32,674 nt of DNA from Anaerolineales bacterium (GCA_018263655.1 JAANWY010000334.1:1-32674); one strand, 5' to 3'; shown: positions 18,045 to 25,930, counted from the stretch's first letter. Numbers and translations: made by a program. The notes: generated by a model not told the origin, from the sequence alone.

Positions 18045-20389
18045 CGACGCGCTACCTCGGCAAACCCATCAAGCGCAACGAGGATCCGCAACTACTGACC
18101 GGACAGGCCCAATTTGTGGATGATGTCGATCTGCCGGAGATGCTCCACGTGGCCTTCAAACGCAGCGACTACGCTCATGCCAGGATCGTGAGTGTGGACG
18201 TGGAAGCGGCGAAGGCCATGCCGGGCGTGATTGCGGTCTACGTAGCCGAGGATTTGGGCGATTACTGGCAGCCATCGCCGTTGCTGGTGCCTCCACCGCC
18301 GGCCCAGCACGTCGTCTTCAACGAACGCACAGCCGGCCAACTCGCCAAGGACAAAGTCCGCCTCGTCGGCGAGCCCATCGCCATGGTCATAGCGAGGAGC
18401 CGCTATCTCGCCGAAGACGCTGCTGAGACGATCTTCGTCCAATACGAGCCACTCGATCCGGTGATGGATTTGGAAGCTGCTCTTGCTGAAGATTCGGCGC
18501 TGGTGCACGAAGGTGTCGGCTCGAATGTGGCGGCGCACGTGATCCAGGAGAAAGGCAGCTACGAAACGGCGCGCGCCGAGGCCGATGTCGTCGTTTCGCG
18601 GCGTATGCTCTACGACCGAGGCGCCTCCGCGCCGATGGAGACGCGGGGCGTCGTGGCTCACTACGACGCGCTGTCCCAGGAGCTCGTCGTGTGGGATTCT
18701 ACGCAAGCCCCCATCCCCATTCGCAATGGTCTGGCGAGCATGTTGGGCCTCTCCGAGCGGCAGGTGCGTGTGATCGCGCCCTTCGTCGGCGGTGGCTTCG
18801 GGCCGAAGATCATGATGTTCTACCCCGAGGAAACACTGATCCCGTGGGCCGCTATACGGTTGGAGCGCCCGGTCAAGTGGATCGAGGATCGGCGGGAGCA
18901 CTTCTATGCCACGACGCAGGAGCGCTCCCAGCTCCACGATTCCGAAATCGCGCTTACTCGGGATGGAAAGATTCTCGGTATGAAAGATGTTTTTCTACAC
19001 GATACCGGCGCCTACATCCCCTACGGTCTAACTGTACCTCTCAATACCCAGTGTACACTCCTCGGCCCGTACGTCGTGCCGCACTACTACTCCGAATTCC
19101 GGGCGATATTCACCAACAAAACGATCGTCACGCCCTACCGCGGCGCCGGCCGGCAGCAGGGGGTGTTCGTCATGGAACGCTTGCTCGATCTGGCGGCGAA
19201 GGAGATGGAGATGGATCCACTGGAACTGCGCCGGCAGAACTTCATCCCGCCGGACCAGTTCCCCTGGAACAACGAAATCATCTATCAGGACTTCTCCGAG
19301 CTGACTTACGACAGCGGCGACTACGAGCCCATCCTGGACAAAGCGATGGACATGATCGGCTGGGAGGACTTTCGCGAGAACGAACAGCCACGCCTCCGCG
19401 CCGAGGGCAAGCACGTCGGCATTGGGCTGGTGATGTACGTCGAAGGCACCGGCATCGGGCCGTACGAGGGTGCGCGCGTCCACGTCGAATCGTCGGGCAA
19501 AGTGACGGTGGTGACGGGCGTCGGGACGCAGGGCCAGGGACACTACACCAGCTTCGCGCAGGTCGTCGCCGAGGCGCTGGGCGTCCCGCCTGAAGACATC
19601 GCTGTGACGACGGGCGATACGGGTCAATTCGATTGGGGGACGGGCACGTTCGCCAGTCGCGGGGCGGTGGTGGCCGGCTCCGCCATCCACGCGGCGGCAG
19701 AGATGGTGCGCGAGAAAGCCATCCAACATGCTGCCGAACATCTAGAGGCCCGCGAAGAAGACATCGAGCTGGCGGACGGGTTTGCACAGGTGCGGGGATC
19801 GCCCGACGCCCGCGTGAGTCTGGCGGAGTTGGCAGCCAATGCCAACCCCTTGCGCGGCGCTGTCCGTCCGGGAACTGAGCCCGGCCTGGAGGCGACGGCC
19901 TATTTCGGTCCCGAGATGGGGGCCACGGCTAACGGCGCCCACGCCATCATCCTGGAAGTCGATCCGGAGACGTTCGATGTCAAGGTTCACCGCTATGTGG
20001 TCGTTCACGACTGCGGCACACTCATCAACCCTCTGATTGTCGCCGGCCAGGTGCACGGCGGTGTGGCCCAAGGTCTGGGTAATGCCTTCTACGAGCAACT
20101 CGTCTACGACGATGCATCCGGGCAGTTGCTGAATGCCTCCTTCATGGACTACCTGCTTCCGACATCGGAGACGGTGCCGCGCGTGGAGGTAGGACACGAG
20201 GAGACGCCTTCGCCGCTCAATCCGCTGGGCGTCAAGGGGGCGGGCGAGGCCGGCGCCATCCCCGTCGGGCCTGCCTTCGCCCAGGCGATTGAGGATGCGC
20301 TGGCTGACACCGATATCGAGATTCTCGAAATCCCGCTTAGCCCGAACCGCCTGTTCGAAATTGTGCGGCGCGCAACGACGGAGACCTGA
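18041..20389 (+). CDS. Molybdenum hydroxylase large (molybdopterin-binding) subunit
   Basis: MTTRYLGKPIKRNEDPQLLTGQAQFVDDV, APFVGGGFGPK, PYRGAGRQQGVFVMERLLD, GVKGAGEAGAIPVGPA; 4-nt overlap with [2Fe-2S] subunit gene. Confidence 0.95.
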   Translation: MTTRYLGKPIKRNEDPQLLTGQAQFVDDVDLPEMLHVAFKRSDYAHARIVSVDVEAAKAMPGVIAVYVAEDLGDYWQPSPLLVPPPPAQHVVFNERTAGQLAKDKVRLVGEPIAMVIARSRYLAEDAAETIFVQYEPLDPVMDLEAALAEDSALVHEGVGSNVAAHVIQEKGSYETARAEADVVVSRRMLYDRGASAPMETRGVVAHYDALSQELVVWDSTQAPIPIRNGLASMLGLSERQVRVIAPFVGGGFGPKIMMFYPEETLIPWAAIRLERPVKWIEDRREHFYATTQERSQLHDSEIALTRDGKILGMKDVFLHDTGAYIPYGLTVPLNTQCTLLGPYVVPHYYSEFRAIFTNKTIVTPYRGAGRQQGVFVMERLLDLAAKEMEMDPLELRRQNFIPPDQFPWNNEIIYQDFSELTYDSGDYEPILDKAMDMIGWEDFRENEQPRLRAEGKHVGIGLVMYVEGTGIGPYEGARVHVESSGKVTVVTGVGTQGQGHYTSFAQVVAEALGVPPEDIAVTTGDTGQFDWGTGTFASRGAVVAGSAIHAAAEMVREKAIQHAAEHLEAREEDIELADGFAQVRGSPDARVSLAELAANANPLRGAVRPGTEPGLEATAYFGPEMGATANGAHAIILEVDPETFDVKVHRYVVVHDCGTLINPLIVAGQVHGGVAQGLGNAFYEQLVYDDASGQLLNASFMDYLLPTSETVPRVEVGHEETPSPLNPLGVKGAGEAGAIPVGPAFAQAIEDALADTDIEILEIPLSPNRLFEIVRRATTET

Positions 20390-20449
20390 CAGGGCATGTG
20401 TAGAGTCAGCAACCGACTTTCTCTTCTTCAGGATCGAGCTGCCGAGTAA

Positions 20450-21592
20450 ATGCGCTCCGTCAGCGTTGTTGGGGTTGGGCAACTGCCTGTCAGGAAGCAG
20501 GCGACGGCGAGTTTGCGTGAGTTGGGGGTGCGAGCCGCGCAGCTCGCACTGGAGGATGCCGGCGTCGATCGAGTGGCTGTGCTGTTTGCCGGCAACATGC
20601 TCTCCGACGAACTGCAGGGCCAGAAACACGTTGCGACCCTGATTGCCAGCGAAGCCGGCTTGCACGGCATCGAAGCGCTGCAGGTACGGGCGGCGACAGC
20701 AACAGGGGCGGCGGCGCTACGGATGGCGTACCTGGCCGTGGCGAGCGGCGACGTGGAACTGGCGCTGGCCGTCGGATTTGAGAAAATGAGTACGGCGCCC
20801 CCTACCAGCGCCCTGGCGAAAGCGATGGATGCCGAACTCGAAGTGCCGACGGGTGCGACGCTGATTTCGCAGAACGCTGACCTGATGCGAGCCTACCTGG
20901 AGCGCTACGATGTCGCCTACGAGAGCTTCGTGAACTTCGCCATCAACGCCCACCGCAACGCCACCATGAATCCCTACGCTCGCTTTCAGAGCGAAATCTC
21001 GGCGAAAGAGGTGTTGGAATCGCGCATCGTCAACGCCCCAATCCGCCTGTTCGACTGCTCCCCAATCTGCGATGGGGCAGCGGCCGTCGTTTTAGCTCCT
21101 ACCGATGCGGCCACTGCATTCACCGATTACCCCGTTCGGGTGCTCACCGGCACTGTCGCGACCGACTGGCTCCGCGTCGAGGACCGGCCCGAGCCGCTGG
21201 CGGTGGAGGCAGCGCGGCTCTCGGCGCAGAAAGCCTACGCGCAAACCGGCCTCACACCAGACGATGTTGACTTCTTTGAAGTGCACGATGCGTTCTCCAT
21301 CATGGCCTGTCTCCTGCTGGAGGCGGCCGGCTTCGCGGAGCAGGGACACGGCTGGCGATTGGCGGCCGAGGGCGAAATCTTCCGTGAGGGCCGGCTTCCC
21401 ATCGCCACGCTGGGTGGGCTAAAAGCCCGCGGCCATCCCATCGGTGCGACCGCCCTGTACCAGACCTGCGAGATTGTGCAGCAATTGACAGGCCAGGCCG
21501 GCACCAACCAACTGGCGCACGCCGAGATCGGGATGCTCCAGAGCGTCGGTGGGGCTGCGGCCACCGTCTTAACCCATCTCTTTGCCGCGTAA
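20450..21592 (+). CDS. Thiolase-like protein (acetyl-CoA acetyltransferase/SCP2 thiolase family) lacking the N-terminal nucleophilic Cys
   Basis: Thiolase features AALRMAYLAVASGDVELALAVGFEKMS, VHDAFSIMACLLLEA, GGLKARGHPIGATALYQ; expected AACASG reads AATATG. Confidence 0.85.
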   Translation: MRSVSVVGVGQLPVRKQATASLRELGVRAAQLALEDAGVDRVAVLFAGNMLSDELQGQKHVATLIASEAGLHGIEALQVRAATATGAAALRMAYLAVASGDVELALAVGFEKMSTAPPTSALAKAMDAELEVPTGATLISQNADLMRAYLERYDVAYESFVNFAINAHRNATMNPYARFQSEISAKEVLESRIVNAPIRLFDCSPICDGAAAVVLAPTDAATAFTDYPVRVLTGTVATDWLRVEDRPEPLAVEAARLSAQKAYAQTGLTPDDVDFFEVHDAFSIMACLLLEAAGFAEQGHGWRLAAEGEIFREGRLPIATLGGLKARGHPIGATALYQTCEIVQQLTGQAGTNQLAHAEIGMLQSVGGAAATVLTHLFAA

Positions 21593-21749
21593 GGGGATTC
21601 CAGAATTTACCCCCCCCCCCCCAAAAACCCAAGATTTCTGAGGATAATGGGCCATTTTTGGGAGGTTTATTTCCCCGGAAGTTCCATACCATTCTTCGAT
21701 GCAAGCCAGCAAATCCCCCGCCACTTGTTTTCCCACTCGATGATCCTTG

Positions 21750-21758
21750 TGATATAAT
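21750..21758 (+). promoter_or_regulatory. Extended -10 promoter upstream of the amidase gene
   Basis: TGATATAAT (TGn-TATAAT) 48 nt upstream of the ATG at 21807; no strong -35 needed for extended -10 promoters. Confidence 0.45.
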
Positions 21759-21806
21759 CTCCTGGTATGCACCCGGATCGCCGAAATCGACAGGAGGGAG
21801 CCATCC

Positions 21807-23120
21807 ATGCTGATCGTTCCAGCCCCGCTGGCTAAACTCGCCGCTGCGCTGCACAGTGGCGAGTTGGAACTGACGAAACATATCGATGAGGTCTGTGATC
21901 GCGTTGAGAGCGTCGACCGGCGTGTGCAAGCGCTGCTGCCTGAGCCGGTGCGCCGCGTGCGCTTGCTGAACGAGGCGCGGCGCCTACAGGAACGCTTCCC
22001 CGATCCCACCGAGCGCCCCCCACTCTACGGTATTCTCGTCGGCGTGAAAGACATCATCCACATCGATGGGTTTCTCACGCGCGCCGGCTCGAACTTGCCG
22101 CCCACAGCGTTGGAAGGGCCTGAGGCGACTGTTGTCACGACGCTCCGGGAAGCCGGCGCGTTGATCCTTGACAAGACTGTCACGACGGAGTTCGCCTGGT
22201 TTGATCCTGGCCCGACCCGTAACCCCCACAACGTACAGCACACGCCAGGTGGGTCAAGCAGTGGTTCGGCAGCAGCAGTGGCGGCCGGGCTTTGCCCCCT
22301 GGCGCTTGGCACGCAGACCATTGGATCGGTGATCCGGCCGGCGGCCTTCTGCGGTATTGTCGGCTTCAAACCCAGCTTCGGGCGCATCCCGACGGATGGC
22401 GTGATCATGTTCTCAGAGTCAGCCGATCATGTTGGGCTGTTCACGCAGGATGTGGCCGGCATGCGGTTAGCGGCCGCCGTCGTCTGCGATGGCTGGAAAG
22501 TGCCAACACGAGATCGGAAGCTTGGGGGCCGGCCGGTGCTGGGTGCTCCGGAAGGTCCGTACCTCGAACAAGCCTCGGAGGAGGGGCTGGCTGCCTTTCG
22601 GGACCAGTTGCAGCGATTGGAAGCCGCCGGCTACACCGTGCGCCGTGTGCCGGCTTTCGACGACATCGAGACCATCAACCAGCAGCATCGGCGCATGATC
22701 GCCGCCGAAGTCGTGCAGGTACACGCCGATTGGTTCGCACGGTACGAGTCACTCTACCGACCACGCACGGCCGCCGTGATCCGCGAAGGGCAGCAGGTTA
22801 GTGCTGATGAGTTGGCGGAGGCCCGGGCTGGCCGTGAGGTGCTGCGATCTGATCTGGAGCAGCGGATGCAGAAGGCGGGTATTGTCATCTGGGTCAGCCC
22901 CGCTGCGCTTGGTCCCGCACCCCGCGGGATCGACGCGACTGGCGATCCCGCCATGAACCTGCCGTGGACCTATGCCGGCTTGCCGACGGTTACGGTACCG
23001 GCCGGCGGCGCTGAGAATGGTCTCCCCCTCGGTCTGCAGTGTACGACGTCTTTCATGACCGATGAGCGGCTCCTGGCCTGGGCGGAGTCAATCGCTGAAA
23101 CCCTCACTGATCGGAGGTAA
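21807..23120 (+). CDS. Amidase-signature family hydrolase
   Basis: YGILVGVKDIIHIDGFLTRAGS (catalytic Lys) and TPGGSSSGSAAAVAAGLCPLALGTQTIGSVIRPAAFCGIVGFKPSFGRI. Confidence 0.94.
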   Translation: MLIVPAPLAKLAAALHSGELELTKHIDEVCDRVESVDRRVQALLPEPVRRVRLLNEARRLQERFPDPTERPPLYGILVGVKDIIHIDGFLTRAGSNLPPTALEGPEATVVTTLREAGALILDKTVTTEFAWFDPGPTRNPHNVQHTPGGSSSGSAAAVAAGLCPLALGTQTIGSVIRPAAFCGIVGFKPSFGRIPTDGVIMFSESADHVGLFTQDVAGMRLAAAVVCDGWKVPTRDRKLGGRPVLGAPEGPYLEQASEEGLAAFRDQLQRLEAAGYTVRRVPAFDDIETINQQHRRMIAAEVVQVHADWFARYESLYRPRTAAVIREGQQVSADELAEARAGREVLRSDLEQRMQKAGIVIWVSPAALGPAPRGIDATGDPAMNLPWTYAGLPTVTVPAGGAENGLPLGLQCTTSFMTDERLLAWAESIAETLTDRR

Positions 23121-23157
23121 GGAAGTCAACAGAACTCCCCAGACATTTCAGTTAGAG

Positions 23158-23286
23158 TTAGCTTGACAATGACACATTACCGCCTATGATGGGCGAAGGT
23201 CTCCTGACCGGGCGAAAAGGGCTCGGTCAGGAGACCTGCGGCGATCAAACAGCGCTGTTTTGCGAAATGTGCCATTGTCAAGTTAG
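23158..23286. repeat. Family B MITE-like element, copy 2 (opposite orientation)
   Basis: TTAGCTTGACAATGACACATTACC...GGCGAAGGTCTCCTGACC...GTGCCATTGTCAAGTTA. Confidence 0.85.
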
Positions 23287-23295
23287 GAATTGTGT

Positions 23296-23345
23296 GAACG
23301 AAATGTTTGAACGAAATGTTTGAACGAAATGTTTGAACGAAATGA
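23296..23345. repeat. 13-bp tandem repeat (GAACGAAATGTTT, ~4 copies)
   Basis: Copies start at 23296, 23309, 23322, 23335 with exact 13-bp spacing. Confidence 0.9.
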
Positions 23346-23408
23346 TCGACGACATTCTGGCGGCGCTATAGAGGTTCAGATAATGTTTTTGACTCTGCTT
23401 ACCCGGAT

Positions 23409-23493
23409 GTCATTGCGAGGAGGCACGACGAAGCAATCTCCTGGACTGCGGCAATCCAAGGGATTGCTTCGCACAAAACGCTCGCAATGACAC
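23409..23493. repeat. Dispersed palindromic repeat of GTCATTGCGAGG...CTCGCAATGAC type
   Basis: Terminal inverted repeats GTCATTGCGAG/CTCGCAATGAC plus inner GAAGCAATC/GATTGCTTC arms. Confidence 0.85.
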
Positions 23494-23545
23494 GCTGAGT
23501 CAAGATCTTTTTCTGAAAGTCTATACCAGCACAAGGCTGACTGTC

Positions 23546-24478
23546 GTGCATCGTCTGACGTCTGGCGGCAGCCTTGCGGCTGTCACGATTGCTAGTCCCA
23601 GCGCGACGTGGCTCCAAGCGGAGCCGCGCCGTTTGTTTGTGCATTCGGCCTTCTCACGGGTTGTCAATTTGCGTAGTGCGGATGGTCAGTTTTTGACACT
23701 CTTGACAAGGGACAACGACGCTGGCCCGTTTGCGATGCGCTTGGCTGGCCGGCAGTTGCCATCGGTGCCGGTCGGCGTGCCGGCCAGTGCTGAGGGAGGC
23801 ACGATCACCCTGGGGGATTGGCAAATCGACTGGCACGGGGCAGCGGGTTGGAATCCGACGCTCGGGTCGCTGGAACAACCGTCGGATGTCTCGCTGTCGT
23901 CGCTGCTGAATTCTTTGCGTAAGGTTGATTCTATCTTTGCGGAGGCGGTGCTGCCCCTCTCCCCGAAGACTGGGAGAGGGGCAAGGGGGGAGAGGGCTCA
24001 CGCCTCTCTGTTCCACGACTACCTCGCAGTTCAGACCATGCATCTGCTGACGATGTTGTGTGCTGGCCTCCAGGGCAACGAACGCGCGCTGACCGAAGCC
24101 GTGCGTGGACTGTTAGGCTTTGGCCCTGGGTTGACGCCGGCCGGCGACGATTGCCTGTTGGGCGTGTTGGCGGCGCGGCGCATGTCGGGTGAGCCGGCGA
24201 GGATACTCAAAACACTCGTCGGTGACTTAGCTGGGCGCACAACGGCGCTCAGCGCTGCGTTTTTGCGGGAAGCGTGTAATGGGCGTTTTGCCGGCCAGTG
24301 GCATCACCTTCGCGATGCGTTGGCGGCTAAGCAGGCGGCACTGATCGAGGCATCACTCCGCCGAATCCTGGCATACGGCGCTTCCTCGGGTGCAGATGCG
24401 CTGGGCGGATGGGTTATTGGGATGTCGCTGAGGAATCCGTCTACGGAGGCTAGTGCTCCGCGTTACCTCGCCGGCTAA
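23546..24478 (+). CDS. DUF2877 family protein (YlbF/AllH homologue) carrying an in-frame repeat insertion
   Basis: LLGFGPGLTPAGDDCLLGVLAARR motif typical of DUF2877; GTG start; in-frame LPLSPKTGRGARGERA from a palindromic repeat. Confidence 0.85.
   Translation: MHRLTSGGSLAAVTIASPSATWLQAEPRRLFVHSAFSRVVNLRSADGQFLTLLTRDNDAGPFAMRLAGRQLPSVPVGVPASAEGGTITLGDWQIDWHGAAGWNPTLGSLEQPSDVSLSSLLNSLRKVDSIFAEAVLPLSPKTGRGARGERAHASLFHDYLAVQTMHLLTMLCAGLQGNERALTEAVRGLLGFGPGLTPAGDDCLLGVLAARRMSGEPARILKTLVGDLAGRTTALSAAFLREACNGRFAGQWHHLRDALAAKQAALIEASLRRILAYGASSGADALGGWVIGMSLRNPSTEASAPRYLAG
23951..23998. repeat. CCCCTCTCCC-type palindromic repeat inside the DUF2877 CDS
   Basis: Arms GCCCCTCTCCC (23953-23963) / GGGAGAGGGGC (23972-23982) followed by AAGGGGGGAGAGGG. 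Confidence 0.85.
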
Positions 24479-25097
24479 GGAGGTAGAGAATCACCAGGAC
24501 GACCAGTGCGCCAATCAACACAGGCCGCCGCTCCGGTGGAACGAAGTCTTCTGCTACGTCCTTCGCAACGGTTACAGCCACTTCGGTCTGACTCGGTGTG
24601 GCAAGTTCAGGCTTCACTTCCGGTTTCACTTCAGCTTCAGTGGCCTCGGGCGGCTGCCGGCGCGCCTGAATCTGTGCGTCAATGCTTTCCAGTCCCTGAC
24701 GCGTCAGAGACTTAGCTGTGCTGTCCAACAGGCGTTGTCCCACGCTCGCGACGCGGCCTCCGACCTGGACATTGCCGACGTAGTGCATGGTCGTGGAGCC
24801 ATCCTGCTCTTCCAGCGAGGCGTCACCCTCGCCATTGACGAATCCGGGAGCACCTTGACCACTGACCTCCATGTGGCAACTCTCCGGCGGATTCAGGTCT
24901 GACAGGCTGACGCTGCCTTTGAAGCGGCCCTGCACTGGCCCGATTCGGATGTTCAGTGTAGCTTTGTACTCGTTATCATCAACCTGTTCGAGTTCTTCGC
25001 AGCCCGGAAGGGCTTTACTGAGCACTTCCGGATCGAGCATCGCTTCCCACACTTCATCGCGTGGGGCAGCGAAAGTGTAGTTTCCTTCAAGTTTCAT
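24450..25097 (-). CDS. CoxG-like SRPBCC protein with C-terminal TM segment
   Basis: MKLEGNYTFAAPRDEVWEAMLDPEVLSKALPGCEELEQVDDNEYKATLNIRIGPVQGRFKGSVSL; C-terminal PVLIGALVVLVILYLLSRR. Confidence 0.92.
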   Translation of the reverse strand: MKLEGNYTFAAPRDEVWEAMLDPEVLSKALPGCEELEQVDDNEYKATLNIRIGPVQGRFKGSVSLSDLNPPESCHMEVSGQGAPGFVNGEGDASLEEQDGSTTMHYVGNVQVGGRVASVGQRLLDSTAKSLTRQGLESIDAQIQARRQPPEATEAEVKPEVKPELATPSQTEVAVTVAKDVAEDFVPPERRPVLIGALVVLVILYLLSRRGNAEH

Positions 25098-25123
25098 TTA
25101 GTACCGCTCCTACGTGGTGTAAG

Positions 25124-25189
25124 TCAGTTTTGACTATCAGGATCGGTAATAGAGCGGACAGGATTACCGTGTTTGATAGTCAAAACTGA
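25124..25189. repeat. Inverted repeat with 16-bp perfect arms (TCAGTTTTGACTATCA)
   Basis: 25124-25139 TCAGTTTTGACTATCA and 25174-25189 TGATAGTCAAAACTGA; inner CGGTAAT/ATTACCG arms. Confidence 0.85.
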
Positions 25190-25454
25190 TTTAGGGAAAT
25201 TGACTCAACGTCATCTCGCAAAAGCTCGACGTCGTGGGATGGCCCTATATCGAGACGAGCTACGGGTCTACAGGCGGAAAGTGTGCATATTCTATCAGGG
25301 GCAAAGTGCCCCGTCAAGCTTCACTGTGAGCATGTGACCAGCCTCCGCGGCGTATCGGGAATTGACATGGTCTAGCAGGACCAGCATAATGTATGCGTTC
25401 CCCCCGCCGACCCCTTTTTCCCGGGTTGCGCAACTGCGAGGGCGGTCGCCTGAG

Positions 25455-25607
25455 TAGCTTGACAATGTCACATTCGGCTCAGGAACAGTCCTTTGATCGC
25501 CGAAGGTCTCCTGACCGAGGCGAAACGGGCCCTTCGTCAGGCTCAGGACGCCGCTCGGTCAGGAGACCTTCGCCCAACGTGGGGCGGTAATGTGACATTG
25601 TCAAAGC
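25455..25607. repeat. Family B MITE-like element, copy 3 with nested insertion
   Basis: TAGCTTGACAATGTCACATTCGG...GGTAATGTGACATTGTCAA; internal CCCTTCGTCAGGCTCAGGACG nested at the palindrome centre. Confidence 0.87.
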
Positions 25608-25644
25608 AGTTACGTATACGGATAACTGATCACTGTTGACGCTA

Positions 25645-25930
25645 GGTAACCGTTCAGGGGTATCACGACTAGCATCCCGAGTAGCGCGAAACGACGTCCT
25701 GAGCTTGACGAAGGGCGACGTTGAGCGCGTATCGAGGCAACGTCCTGAGCCCAGTCGAAGGGGGTGCGGGTTTGCGACGGTTCTTCGCACAAGCCGCACC
25801 CCCTTCGACTGGGCTCAGGACGTCGCTTCGATACGACCTCGGCTTTACCTCGGTCTACTCAGGCGGCGTCCTGAGCCTGTCGAAGGGCCTGTCGAAGGGA
25901 TGCTCCATAGGTTACCCCCTGAACGCTTAC
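25645..25930. repeat. Family A MITE-like element, copy 2
   Basis: Same ends and same internal order as 196-444, with extra GTCCTGAGC..GAAGGG units inserted. Confidence 0.82.

Noticed and set aside
18092-18937. 281-aa minus-strand ORF
   Set aside because: Antisense shadow of the Mo-hydroxylase large subunit.
18691-19593. 300-aa plus-strand ORF in alternative frame
   Set aside because: Overlaps the Mo-hydroxylase large subunit; Arg/Gly/His-rich, typical of out-of-frame translation.
18041-20389. Aerobic CO dehydrogenase large subunit (CoxL form I)
   Set aside because: AYRCSFR motif absent (YRGAGRQQG); more likely an N-heterocycle/purine/pyrimidine hydroxylase.
19742-20665. 307-aa minus-strand ORF
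   Set aside because: Antisense to large subunit and thiolase genes; no domain, no RBS support.
21625-21790. Possible remnant gene on the minus strand (LYHKDHRVGKQVAGDLLACIEEWYGTSGE / ITRIIEWENKWRGICWLASKNGMELPGK)
   Set aside because: Short, several frames look plausible, no confidently recognised family; could not be supported without a database search.
23296-23345. CRISPR array
   Set aside because: 13-bp units are directly contiguous with no spacers and no cas genes nearby.
5977-24478. Canonical allantoin degradation cluster
   Set aside because: FdrA/DUF1116/DUF2877 are present but no allantoinase, allantoate amidohydrolase or ureidoglycolate dehydrogenase genes are seen in the window.
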